Of a DNA stretch of 64,000 nt, positions 35,815 through 46,013 are shown piece after piece. Each line of letters opens with the position of its first letter. The first letter of the stretch is position 1. Both the position numbers and the translations under genes were made by a program. The DNA comes from Varanus komodoensis (lineage: Eukaryota; Chordata; Lepidosauria; Squamata; Varanidae), in contig NW_025335641.1 in NCBI RefSeq assembly GCF_004798865.1, forward strand, positions 16,068,623 to 16,132,622, written 5' to 3'. The notes under the pieces are model-generated. The model did not search any database, was not told the origin of the DNA, and saw nothing but the letters and a program-made list of their open reading frames with translations.

Positions 35815-36594
35815 TCTTGCAATGGCAGCAGGATAGCACAATCCTAACTGGGATCATTTGGGGTGGGGAGAGGTTTTAATGTGGCCCTCCCTGCTGAACG
35901 GAGACTGCAGTTTCTTTGCTGCTGTAGCAGTCTTGAAATGACCATCTTTATCAGGGTCATGGGGTGGGGGGTGAGGTGTAGGCCTCTTTCTTCTCTCCTC
36001 TCTCCATTAATTGTTGGGATCATATGGATGGGGAGGCAGAGGATCCTGAACCCACCCGCTGCTACTCCCCCCCACACTCAGATTGCCCCTGCTGGAATCT
36101 GCAGGAGCCAGTGTGGCCTTCAGACCCAAAAGATCGCCCATCCACTTAAGCCCTCACCAGCAAAATATGTACAGATTTGATCAAACATCTTTCCTGTAAT
36201 GGATTTCTGGCACATGTCCACTTCCCTTGGCTAGTGCATGGTGTCGTTGGAAAGCTATTCGGCTGGTGTCCTTGGGCCCTCTTATGAGTCATCCTTCTAA
36301 CAGGGCAACATTTGTATGCTACTTATAATTGAGCTCTGGAGGAAGGGAGGAGGCCTCTTCTCACTGGCACACCGGCAGCCAAGGAATAAAAGGTCCCTCA
36401 TTCATTCCAGTGCCCAAGCTGCTTGCAAAGTGGGAGTGACTGCTGCCTGACACACAGTTGGCACTTTGGGCTGTTGCTCTGGGCCTGAGTTGTTGGCAGG
36501 GGAGAGAGAAAACATCAGGCAGAATTTGAAAACGCCGTGGGTAGGCATGGTGGCAGCTTCTCTCGTTTTTACAAGGAACCTCTGTTTAATCCAG

Positions 36595-36700
36595 ACTTCC
36601 CCAACCCTGTGCCCTCCAGATTCAGTAGCTCTCAGCCTTACCAGCTTTGGCATACCGGTTAGGGCTGATGGGAATTGAAGCCCAAAACAGCAACTGGAAG
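36595..36700. mobile_element. Palindromic MITE-like element
   Basis: 'gacttccccaaccctgtgcc' and 'ctccagattcagtagctctc' face 'agggctgatgggaattgaag'; the same family as at 5.6 kb, in DDX59 intron 4. Confidence 0.6.
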
Positions 36701-36934
36701 GAAGTAGGTTAGAGAAGATAGTTTTAATCCTTTACTTATTAAATTGCAGACTTTCTAGCTGTGGTGTAATAGTTTCTCAAAAGTGCAAATTTGATTTTGT
36801 GCCATCCTTTTCTCCCTAAACATCACGTTGGTAATGAATGTGCAATTATATTTTTCTCAGCTGTATTTCTAAAACTAGAATATTAATGCTAACAAATCTA
36901 TTTCTGTTTCTTTCCCCTTTCTCTATCTTAATAG

Positions 36935-37186
36935 GCTGATACCATGCTAAAGATGGGTTTCCAGCAGCAGGTGTTGGATATTTTGGAGAATATCCCCAAA
37001 GATCATCAGACCATTTTGGTGTCAGCTACAATGCCAGTTGGGATTGAGCAGCTGGGAAATCAGCTTCTGCAAAATCCTGTGAAAATAACTGTTGGAGAGA
37101 AGGACCTGCCATGCCCCGGTGTTCGCCAGATCATTTTGTGGGTGGAGGAACCTTCCAAAAAGAAAAAGCTTTTTGAAATATTAAAT
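36935..37186 (+). CDS. DDX59: DDX59 exon 5 (residues 355-438)
   Basis: Acceptor 'tatcttaatag'; 252 nt. Begins AD, completing the DEAD box, followed by [20 protein letters not shown], motif III SAT in '[10 protein letters not shown]', and the linker to the second RecA lobe. The donor is GTTAGT, weaker than the consensus GTAAGT. Confidence 0.97.
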
Positions 37187-38749
37187 GTTAGTATTTGTAG
37201 AAAGAGAACCCCTCTCCCTTTCCCCCCTACAAATTATGGATATTTGAAACTTGGAAGTAGCAAATGGCTAGTGATCTGATGCAGTTCTCTTCTTGGGAAC
37301 TCTGCCATTACATTGGCATGCCGGTAATCCACTTTGGCCATCACCTCTGTTGAATGGTGTGCAGGAAGAAACATAATGTTGATTTTTTCAGCCTTATTGA
37401 TAATGTTGTTTTGCATGTCCAGTATATAGAGTATGTCTGAGCCTGTGGTCTGGAAAGGTGTGTTAAACTAGTCTTAACTCTGTTCTGCATGTGTTAATGT
37501 GATTAGAAAAATAAATAGGATTTGAAAAACTGATCAGGAGTAACATACTTAAAGGTACGTTAATTCTTGAATAGTAGCTTGTTATTTGACATGACAAACT
37601 ACTTTTGAAACAGTATTAAACAATCTGTGCTGTAGTATAGTGCCCCGCTCCTTTTAAGGAGTAAACTTGTTTTCACTGGGTAAGCACAAGCCACTTGTGT
37701 GAGGGTTTTTAATAATCCAAGTGATGGATTATTGTATTTTGTTTGGCATTCCAAAAGCCATAGTCAATGTAATTAGTGTGTGGCAGTCAATGGTTATGTG
37801 CCAATCATTAATACTAATATGGAATATACAGTAGCACTCCATGGAGGAAAAGAATCCTGATGTTGTTTCACATCTGCCCCTTCAGAATTTGCGTGCAGCT
37901 TGAGGGCTAACACAAATAATTTGCCCTTTCTAAACGTTACATATTGATTAACACTGGTCAATAAAAACACATTTTGTAAGGAAAAACCCTCTCTTTATTG
38001 ATTCCAACAAGGTCAAGATACTCTATGATCATGAGAAATACTGCATTCAAGGGCAAAATGGGTAACACATTCAAGGCAGAAAGGATTGCAGAAATGAACT
38101 CTGTCTCCTGTAGGTTAGTCTTTGAGATGCTATTCCTGCTAGGCTAAGGGAAGGTTATTTAACTGCCTGAGAGAAAAATATTCTCATTTTGGGAACATAA
38201 GTTAGGATGGACCACTGATACTTTGATCAGTACTGCCAAATCCCAAAATTAAACATCCCGTTCGCATAGCTGAGAGAGTTTTACAATATGTTTGATCTTC
38301 TCGTACTTGCCATATAGAATTCTGCCTGCAGTAATCACGGGGAACAGCAGGTGCCTCCTTGCTTTAAATAATGTTTTGTTTTACAAAGTTCAACAGTACT
38401 TATGTCAAATGGCAGGTCTTTCAAGACAATTCTAATTACTCTCAGTAGTAGTTAAAATACTTTTGATGGCTGTCACCTAAATAAATCTATAATTATAAAT
38501 GTATATTTTAAGTAAAAACTTATTTATTTACTTTTACTTCTGTAAAACAACTGCTTGAGTTTGATAAGGTGTGATTTCCATCTCCAATTGAAAACTGAGA
38601 CATGTTATTTACCTGTTGGCCATTTTATCATGAATATTATTTCTTTTTGATGCATAGGAACCATTTTAAGGGAAATGGAGCTGTTACCGTGACAGTTGTG
38701 ATGCACAAGACATTAAGTTATAGCTTTCTGTCTTTTTGTGTTTTTTTAG

Positions 38750-38902
38750 GATAAAAAACTCTTCAAGCCTCCAGTACTGGTATTTGTAGAATGTAAACTG
38801 GGTGCAGACCTTTTGAGTGATGCTGTTCATAAAATCACAGCTTTGCAAACAGTGTCTATGCATGCTGATAAATCCCAGACGGAAAGAATGGCCATATTGC
38901 AG
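38750..38902 (+). CDS. DDX59: DDX59 exon 6 (residues 439-489)
   Basis: Acceptor 'gtgtttttttag'; 153 nt, frame-preserving. Codes [20 protein letters not shown] (motif IV, VLVFVE) through ERMAILQ. The donor GTTTGT is weak, which makes this exon a candidate for skipping; a skipped form would stay in frame but lose motif IV. Confidence 0.96.
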
Positions 38903-39194
38903 GTTTGTAGACATCTGTGACACAACTGTGTCCGAAAAAGCTAATTTTCTTTCTTTCTTGTTCCACATATTTGTGGAAGACAATACAGTCTTTTGCAATT
39001 ACTGCTGAAGGGCCAATCCAGAGCGGTCCTGTGCTTTGCAGCATTCCAGGGTGCTGTATAGATGCTCCCTTCCACTGTGCTTATGAGCCGGAGCTGTATT
39101 TGTGCTGCTATGCTAGTTCTGGCAACTTGGCTGCAGCTGGGAGAAATACTTTGATCTGCCTTGCATACAAACTACAGGGCCTATTCTATCCTTC

Positions 39195-39282
39195 TGAAGC
39201 TTGGCACATCTGGCTGTGTAGGACTACAATGCCCAAAGTTCTAGGAGTCCCACACACCTGGGGAACACCAGGTTGAAGAATG
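39195..39282. mobile_element. Palindromic MITE-like element
   Basis: 'gcttggcacatctggctg' with 'taggactacaatgcccaaag' faces 'ctaggagtcccacacacctg' and 'accaggttgaagaatga'. DDX59 intron 6. Confidence 0.5.
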
Positions 39283-39472
39283 ATGACCTGTTCTATGGGC
39301 TTTGAGCTGTAGTGATACTGTGGATTGGCCCTTTAGGAAGGCTGCTTTTTGATGCAGTTGATTACTGAAGTTTCTTTGCCTATTTGGATATATATTCATT
39401 TATTCTTATAAATATATTTAAATATAGTAGCAGCTAGAGACAAGTAGATTTGGGGGGAATTCAGTGTGAACA

Positions 39473-39531
39473 TCTCTGTGGGAGTATCATTCCATAAGCC
39501 CCCAACTTATGGAATGATGCTCCCACTGAGA
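39473..39531. repeat. Near-perfect 26-bp hairpin with 7-nt loop
   Basis: The left arm 39473-39498 and right arm 39506-39531 are inverted copies; 24 of 26 positions pair perfectly, one forms a G-U pair in RNA and one is mismatched. The loop is CCCCCAA. It lies in DDX59 intron 6. Such conservation of both arms implies a recent origin or selection on structure. It could be a small MITE; too short for a typical pre-miRNA. Confidence 0.85.
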
Positions 39532-40634
39532 GCCTCCTGGTGTTAAAAATATATTAACTTTTTACCACCAGATTAAGACTGCCCTTTTTGCTGAGACAGT
39601 TACCAACTTGTAGTGCCTTGGCCATGGGTTCAAGGTGTTTTGGAAATCCTAAGGAGAGCAGTATGCCAGGTCTGGGTTTACTCACAAGGAGGAAAGCTTT
39701 TTATTGCACACAGAAGGCAAGACAGCTTCCTTCTCAAGTGTTTAGCAGCAGTTACTTACAATGCACAGCATGAACTGGACTGCAAGGCAGGCTTCTATCA
39801 GCTGGAACAGGTGGCCAATGAAGGGTACCTGAGAGATCTGTTTTCCATCAAATGGCAGGAAGGGCTAAGCACCTAGTTAGACACTCTTTGCTGCTGATGC
39901 CACGAAGCCCTGAGATCTCCCCGCTAGCTAGTCCAACTGTGGCTGAGCAACTTGCTGATAAATAGGGACACAGGGAGGGCTGGCAAATTTGCACCGGCAA
40001 GCTAGCTAGTCAGGGCCTGGAATGCAGGCCTTGTTAGGCTTTCTGATAGCAAGCACCTGCTGTTCAAGTGGTGTTGGTGTTCTGAGCTGTCCTTTGCCCA
40101 TCTCTGCTGAGCCAGACAAGATGGAGGCTTTGCTTGCAAAATGGAAGACATCCACAGCCTACACAATTCCAAATAACACACAGGGGTATACTCAGCAGGT
40201 TTTAGCAAGCCTTGTCTTAGTTGTTTAAGTTGTACAAATCTGGTTTTAAATCTTAGTGAAATGTATTTACTCAACTGCCACACACTGCTCAGGTAGTTAT
40301 AGCTATTGGGTGGTACACATTAACATTAGTTTTCAGTTGTAGGAAAATACCTTGGCTCCTTCTTCTTTTGCTAATCATCCTGTTAGTATTTCCCATTGCT
40401 TTAAAATGTGTCCAACATGATTTATAGCATCACTGTAACTTTTTCAATGACTTGATTTATTTTGCTGCAAATCCTCAGTTTTGACAAGAATCTTCACAGC
40501 ATACCAGCTTTTTCTTCTCCTTTCCCAGACATTAAAGAATGGTTACATTAATTTTAACATTTCTGACTTGCTGTTGTTAACAGCAAGACAGGTATGAGAG
40601 AGCTGAAATAATATTTGTATGTTCTTTGCACTAG

Positions 40635-40763
40635 GGATTATTTCAAGAAAAATACGAAGTTGTAGTAAGCACTGGAATCCTGGGACGTGGCCTGGACCTT
40701 ATCAATGTTAAACTTGTGGTGAATTTCGACATGCCCTCGAGTATGGATGAATATGTACACCAG
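40635..40763 (+). CDS. DDX59: DDX59 exon 7 (residues 490-532)
   Basis: Acceptor 'ctttgcactag'; 129 nt. Codes [20 protein letters not shown] and [23 protein letters not shown], carrying motif V (RGLD). Donor GTAAAC. The intron before it holds the hairpin at 39.5 kb. Confidence 0.97.
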
Positions 40764-40795
40764 GTAAACACACCTGCCTGATTTTAAGTCTATCA

Positions 40796-40850
40796 GGGTC
40801 CTGCTAGTGCTCTCCAGATGAGCTGGACTACAGCTTGTAGCACTGAGTTA
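40796..40850. mobile_element. MITE-like arm fragment
   Basis: 'tgctctccagatgagctgga' then 'ctacagcttgtag' resembles one arm of the 5.6-kb family. Short and diverged. Confidence 0.35.
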
Positions 40851-41394
40851 TAGTCTGGCACTAGGCTGAGGGTAGCTGAGCTTGAGCTTTTACAGCAGAC
40901 TAGATTTCATCATTCAGGGGCCTGGGTGGTGGGCATTTCCTGAACCCTCTCCTCCTTTTATGAGCCCTGCAAATTGACACTTGACAAATGCAGAAATTTC
41001 AGAAGTGTGAGAATGAGCTTGCAGAATAGTTCAGAAGTTCCTTCTCAGTTATTAAGTTTTGAGTGCACCTAATGGAGCTTTCTAGACCATAAATATGCAG
41101 ATTCAGAACAATAAAGTGAAAACAGAAGGATGAATCCCACAGGCACATTTAAAGAAAACAAATTATAGGAGCAGCATATTTTCCGTTTATTTTCATAAAT
41201 AGAATGATAGAATGAGAACTGTATATGAAAATGTCATAATCGCCAAAGCCAAGAGAAAAGCAAAGAACAGTTCATTATGCAGCAGTAGAGTTTCTGTCCC
41301 TGAACATCTCATAGATTGTCCTACTACACTGATACGGGGTTTTATGACTGACTATCTGAGGGCCAGTTAAAATCTCTTGAGCAACTTCACATAT

Positions 41395-41625
41395 TCCTTT
41401 ATTTGTTACACTAACCCACTGCCTTTCCTCTAAGGAACTCAAGATGGCACATGTGACCTTATTCCTCTCCATGTTATCCTCCCTAGGCCCCTCTGAGGTT
41501 ATGCTGAGAGACAGTGACTCTCTGTTTAATCCTAGTAACCATTGTGTGAAGAAGGGTAGGTTAAGTACTAAAAATCACCAAGTAAGCTTCATGTCCAAAT
41601 GGGACTAGAACTTGAGTTCAGCTCT
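41395..41625 (-). mobile_element. SINE, antisense, strongly diverged
   Basis: 'cctctaaggaactcaagatg', 'tgagagacagtgactctctg' and 'atgggactagaacttgag' follow the antisense SINE order (3' end, core, B-box region). Only partial matches; DDX59 intron 7. Confidence 0.5.
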
Positions 41626-41880
41626 CCACAGCAGCTTTTCAGAAAGCACCAAGGCTTAAAATCACAGGATTTCAAATAAAGGAGGAATCACAAGGGTTCC
41701 CTTCCCTCTGATGTAGAAGAATGGATGGGAAGCTTTTAGCAGGAGCTGTATTCAGGCACAGAAGGGGTACCTGATTGCTGCCTCCTCTCTCCCTCATGGC
41801 TCAGAAGCAACTTTTGGTAAAATGGCTGCCCTTTAGCAGGCTTAGCTGAAATCCTCTTGCTCACCTGGCTTCTCTCAAAG

Positions 41881-42850
41881 ATTTTATTTATTTATTTATT
41901 TATTAAAACATTTTTATGCCGCCCCATTCGCCGAAGCCTCGGGGCGGCTTACAACAAAAAATTAAAATAACATTTTAAAATATATACATTAAAATACAAA
42001 TATATAATATAAAACATACAATATAAAACAAGCCGCCCTGGCCAAATAAAATTCAATAATATTAACATTTAAAATACTGCTTAAATAAAAAGGTCTTTGC
42101 CTGGCACCGAAAAACAAATAACGACGGCGCCAGGCGGACCTCTCTGGGGAGCGCATTCCATAACTTAGGCGCCACCGCTGAGAAAGCCCTCCTCCGAGTA
42201 ACCACCCTCCTAACTTCTTCCACGGAGGGCTCCCGGAGAAGGGCCTCTCCCGCCGATCTCAGGGGGCGGCTGGGCATATAAGGATGTAAGCGCTCCTTCA
42301 GGTAACCAGGACCCAAGCCGTTTAGGGCTTTATAGGTCATTACCAACACCTTGAATTGGGCCCGGACTTCAATGGGGAGCCAGTGAAGCTGACGGAGAAC
42401 TGGCGTCATGTGAACATAACGTCCAGTCCCCGTCAGCAGCCTGGCAGCTCTATTTTGGACCAATTGAAGTATCCGGACCATCTTCAAGGGTAGCCCCACG
42501 TAGAGCGCGTTACAGAAGTCCAGACGGGAAGTCACCAACGCATGTGTCACTGTCGCAAGGCAGTCGTTCTCCAGATAGGGGCGCAGCTGATGAATCAGCC
42601 GAAGCTGGAGGAAAGCGCTCCTCGCCACTGCTGTTACCTGAGCTTCCAGTGAAAGCTCCGGGTCGAGGAGCACTCCCAAGCTGCGGACCTTGTCCCTAAG
42701 AGGGAGTGCAACCCCGTTCAGGACAAGGTTCAATTCACCCTCTCCGAAGCCTGATCCGCCAACCAACAGGACCTCCGTCTTGTCTGGATTGAGCTTCAGT
42801 TTAATCCAGATGAATGAATCTGCTGCTTCAGGCAGACAGGATGTCAGTTG
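41881..42850 (-). mobile_element. L2/CR1-type LINE, antisense in DDX59 intron 7, long ORF2 C-terminal frame
   Basis: On the minus strand the sequence codes an uninterrupted 266-residue C-terminal ORF2 part (42862 to 42062): 'KLNPDKTEVLLVGGSGFGEG', 'HALVTSRLDFCNALYVGLPL', 'LQLVQNRAARLLTGTGRYVH', 'LRQLHWLPIEVRAQFKVLVM' and 'TYKALNGLGPGYLKERL', the end of the reverse transcriptase and the following conserved region of L2/CR1 elements. Downstream is a 3' segment with the hairpin GCCGCCCC/GGGGCGGC and a (TAAA)n tail at 41881-41905. The 5' end is truncated within the reverse transcriptase, near 42830-42860. The open frame suggests a fairly recent insertion. It is immobile on its own, since most of the protein is absent. 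L2 is favoured over CR1 proper, from memory of motifs. Confidence 0.88.
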
Positions 42851-42973
42851 GCTACTGCGCATGGTCTAAACTTTGGTTCTGATTTGTCACTCTCTAGTTC
42901 TTTAACCTTTATTTTCTGCTTTCTAAGATTAATAATTTGGCCCTCTTTAAATACAGTCGCTTATCTCTTTCAG

Positions 42974-43237
42974 GTTGGAAGAGCAGGTCGGCTGGGCCAC
43001 AGTGGAACTGCAATAACTTTTATTAATAACAACAGCAAGAGACTTTTCTGGGATGTTGCAAAGCGAGTTAAACCGACTGGCACCATTCTCCCAGCTCAAT
43101 TACTAAATTCACCATATCTACATGACCAAAAGAGAAAAGAACAGCAGAGGAGTAAACATTCTCAAAATGGTCTTGTAACAGGTGATAATCTTATGGACAT
43201 TATTAGAAAACATGACAAAAGCACTTCTCAGAAATAA
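42974..43237 (+). CDS. DDX59: DDX59 exon 8 (residues 533-619 and stop)
   Basis: Acceptor 'tctctttcag'; 264 nt. Codes [20 protein letters not shown] (motif VI, HQVGRAGR, completed from exon 7), [19 protein letters not shown], and ends [15 protein letters not shown] before TAA at 43235-43237. The C-terminus closely matches human DDX59 as remembered. A short frame extension upstream of the acceptor is intronic. Confidence 0.97.
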   Translation, partial: VGRAGRLGHSGTAITFINNNSKRLFWDVAKRVKPTGTILPAQLLNSPYLHDQKRKEQQRSKHSQNGLVTGDNLMDIIRKHDKSTSQK

Positions 43238-43241
43238 TAAA
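43236..43241 (+). terminator. DDX59: Candidate DDX59 poly(A) signal overlapping the stop codon
   Basis: AATAAA begins at the second base of the TAA stop codon, followed by U/GU-rich sequence ('tgcgttttatgtaatttgta') 20-45 nt downstream, where a cleavage enhancer is expected. I see no other AATAAA until about 44.7 kb. If used, the 3'UTR would be only about 15-25 nt. Confidence 0.45.
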
Positions 43242-43259
43242 CTGCATTATATTTGTATA

Positions 43260-45700
43260 CATGCGTTTTATGTAATTTGTAATATGTGCTGAATTTCAGT
43301 TTTTAATTATACAGTTATAAGCCAACCAAAATCAAGCACTTCTATTTATCTTTGGTTGCTCGGTGTCACATGTTGAATTGGTTATGCATCTCATCCTTTC
43401 TATAAAAAGTCTGAATAGCATTTCAGCGTAAGAACATCATTGCATGGATGACATAGTAACTTGCTCAGAGTCATCTCGTGAGTTATACTAGGGAGCCATT
43501 TCATAATTTACATTATAGTCTTGGATGCAAAACCTATGTTGGGGTAAATGGCAAAATGACACCATGAGTGGCACAAGCACATCACAAAATGACTGCTTTC
43601 CCTTGCAATTAGTGGAGAAGCAGTGATTAGGAATGAGTACATAACCATTCTCAAGAAATATTCCAAAAAAACATATGGGCAGGCATAGTTTTTTTATCTT
43701 GGGCAACCAAATTCCTCAGATTTGCCTGGTGTAGAGCAGAAGAAAGAGATTTTTGCCTAGGAGCAGATGGGCTTCTCATTCCTGGATAGACTTCTTTTAG
43801 ATAAGGGAGTTTGACTGTGTGGCTGACCAGCAGAGATGGCTCCACATCTGCTTGCTGTGATAGCTGGCTGGAAGTCAGGGAGAGGAGACAGCATTACGGG
43901 CATGGAAGAGGGTAAAGCAGAGGATATAAAGGATGAAATTCAGGTGGACTGTAAAATTTAATATTTTTTGAAAGGATTAGCTCAGAATCAAAAAGTATGG
44001 AAGCATGGGCAGCTGGGCAAGTCTGCACGGAGAACACTTTCAGAAACAATCCTGTGGCCCCTAGACATTGCTAGGGGTGGGGTTCAGGATACTTACGATT
44101 CCCACATCTGTGGCTGGAAACAGCTCCAACACTGACTCCTCCCTGCTTGCAGCTGGTGTGGAAAGAACTGCACTGGCTGCTTATCCAAAATTAGGAATTT
44201 GACCTCTGAGAAAGGTAAAGTGTGTGTGTGTGTGTGTGGGGGGGTGTTAGGAGCTAAGCCTCCCCTTCAAACAATATCCCTTTGGCAAAAGCTCTTTGTT
44301 CCCCATGCACATCTAGCAAGCTAGTGCTAGCAGAGAAAAACAAAGTCTGAACATGGACAGAGCAGTTTGCTGAACTCAAACTAAAAACTACTTCCAAGAA
44401 CCCTCCTTTTCAGTAACCTTCTGGAGAAGGGGAAACTCACCCAGTCTGGAGTTATTAAGGGAATTATCAGCTAGGGAAAGCCACAATACAAAAATATGTT
44501 AGTCTTTAATGTTTTGACAAGGAAAAATACACTCATTCTTCCTTCACTTATGTAATACAAATTTTCTAATACAAATGGAATTGAATGTAGGATTCCTGAT
44601 CCCAATCTATGCTTTTCCTAAATTTCATACCAGAAAACACATTCTTATTTTTATATTTGTTCAACAAGAGGCTTAAGGACAAAACTAATGAAAGATATGC
44701 AAGCCATGTTTCAAAAATAAAAAAATGGATTGTATTTATTAGCTTAGGTAAAACATGTCAAGTTGTAACTTGATTTTGATTAACGTTTGAAATACTGACC
44801 TTTATCCAATAGCTGAAGCTTTCTGGGTGGTTTACAACAATTAGCATTAGAGCAAGTGTAGAATTAGGTCTTCAGGTCAGGGTATGGAAGAACAACAGTC
44901 TAATGCTGTTGGACCAGGAGTTTGCTGACCACCATGGCACCAACTATTTTCTTCTGCCTTGCAAAATGGCATCGCACCACTGGGATGCAGAATTTATATT
45001 TCAAGACACTAGCTTCTGCCTCACATGGGGATTGTTACCCGGTGTTTGCTTCCTACTGAAAAAGGGAATGCAGACAAGCACTTCATGTCAGATCTTTTGG
45101 CCCTCTGGTGCATCAAGGCATCGAGAAGGTTAAGCCCTAACCAGCTTGGGGCACTCTAGATTCTTGGGCGGATGGGATACAGGCAAGATGCTCTCCCACC
45201 GGACCTTTCACTTGCTTATTGGAAGGAGCCCAGAAGGAATTGTTGTTGAGTGCACTGGTGACATAAATGTCTATGAGTGAGGAGAAATTCCCACGATGTG
45301 TATCTTAACGAATAGCGTTAAGGTGCAGTTACAGTTGCCATTAGCTGCCTTCTGCTACTTAAAATGCCGAGGATCGTGGGAGTTTGTGCAAGCACTGATG
45401 GCAAAACGTTTTCTTGAGTATCTTTATGATCTAAACATTTAGGAGGAAAATTAATAATAAAAAGCGATTGGGTTTTTTTTAAAAATAGAAAGTACAGTTT
45501 TGATTGCATGAAGGATTTTGCTGACAAGAGCTGGGACATGCAAGGATCTAGGTTTTATTTCAAGAAGGAAAGCGCCTCCCGGCCCCACTTCTGAGCCCCT
45601 CTTTGGCCCATGTCTCTGGGCTATCCCATTAGGGCCACTCCCTCCAATCCCAATAGGAGTTTAGGGCCGCTCCCAAAGGGACTGGAGAGGAAGCACTCTG
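43260..45700. other. DDX59-KIF14 intergenic spacer
   Basis: About 2.4 kb with no gene. It holds a TG run at 44219-44238 and a second potential AATAAA near 44.71 kb that could serve a longer DDX59 3'UTR. No recognisable LINE or SINE. Confidence 0.6.
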
Positions 45701-45855
45701 CAAGGCCGCGGACAGCCCTCCCTCATCTGGCCATTACCATAAGCGGAATGGGAGAATTCGCTGAAGAACCCTACGTCTACGGTGTCCCGTTCGGCGCCTC
45801 CGCATCGAGCAGCCCGCTTATGGACGAGCTCATTTGGGAACCGGAGGTGGCGCTA

Positions 45856-45869
45856 CCGCTAGGTGGCGC
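45856..45869 (+). promoter_or_regulatory. CTCF-core-like motif
   Basis: CCGCTAGGTGGCGC agrees with the CTCF core (CCASYAGRKGGCRS) at 13 of 14 positions, differing at the third base only. It lies about 100 bp upstream of the KIF14 start region. Confidence 0.5.
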
Positions 45870-45929
45870 CGGCCGCCCGGCTCCGCTTCCGCGTCTTCCT
45901 CCGGCCCGTGATGTCACTGGCCACTCCAG

Positions 45930-45934
45930 CCAAT
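45930..45934 (+). promoter_or_regulatory. KIF14: CCAAT box (NF-Y) of KIF14
   Basis: 'cagccaatggcag' is a strong NF-Y context, 20 bp upstream of the CHR-like element. Confidence 0.6.
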
Positions 45935-45953
45935 GGCAGCCGGCGGAGGCGCA

Positions 45954-45959
45954 TTCAAA
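45954..45959 (-). promoter_or_regulatory. KIF14: CHR-like element (TTTGAA on the minus strand)
   Basis: 'attcaaat' contains TTCAAA, the reverse complement of the CHR consensus TTTGAA bound by MuvB complexes. Its closeness to the CCAAT box and to exon 1 fits a cell-cycle-dependent promoter. Confidence 0.55.
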
Positions 45960-45969
45960 TACAGAGGCG

Positions 45970-46013
45970 GAGGGGCTGTGGTGCCCGGCTGCTGGTTGAT
46001 GGTCGGGGGACAG
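45970..46013 (+). other. KIF14: Probable KIF14 noncoding exon 1
   Basis: It ends '...gtcgggggacag' at 46013 with a consensus donor GTGAGT, downstream of the CCAAT/CHR pair and in the CpG-rich block. The coding exon begins after an acceptor at 46556, so a noncoding first exon is required. The TSS is approximate. Confidence 0.65.

Larger units (their letters stand above)
28490..43237 (+). other. DDX59: DDX59 gene (zf-HIT DEAD-box RNA helicase), complete
   Basis: DDX59 is an ATP-dependent RNA helicase. In humans it is associated with orofaciodigital syndrome and Hedgehog/ciliary signalling (established knowledge). Seven coding exons here join to exactly 619 codons, the human length as I recall it, and all coding introns are phase 0. 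Residues: zf-HIT cysteines C113, C116, C124, C132 and C136 with H140; Q-motif region about 205-230; Walker A ADTGSGKT 247-254; PTRELA 279-284; TPGR 329-332; DEAD 353-356 (split by an intron between E and A); SAT 384-386; RGLD 507-510; HQVGRAGR 531-538. Every catalytic motif is intact, so the product should be active. Introns hold a BovB end, an antisense LINE and a hairpin. CAMSAP2 lies divergently upstream; KIF14 follows in tandem, about 2.7 kb downstream. Confidence 0.97.
45700..45975 (+). promoter_or_regulatory. KIF14: KIF14 promoter, CpG-rich, TATA-less
   Basis: A G+C-rich block immediately before KIF14 exon 1. It contains a CRE-like 'tgatgtcac' (about 45909), an NF-Y CCAAT box (45930-45934), a CHR-like element (45954-45959) and a CTCF-like match (45856-45869), each listed separately. 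The arrangement is that of G2/M-phase genes controlled by NF-Y and DREAM/MuvB, fitting KIF14's mitotic role. Confidence 0.7.
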
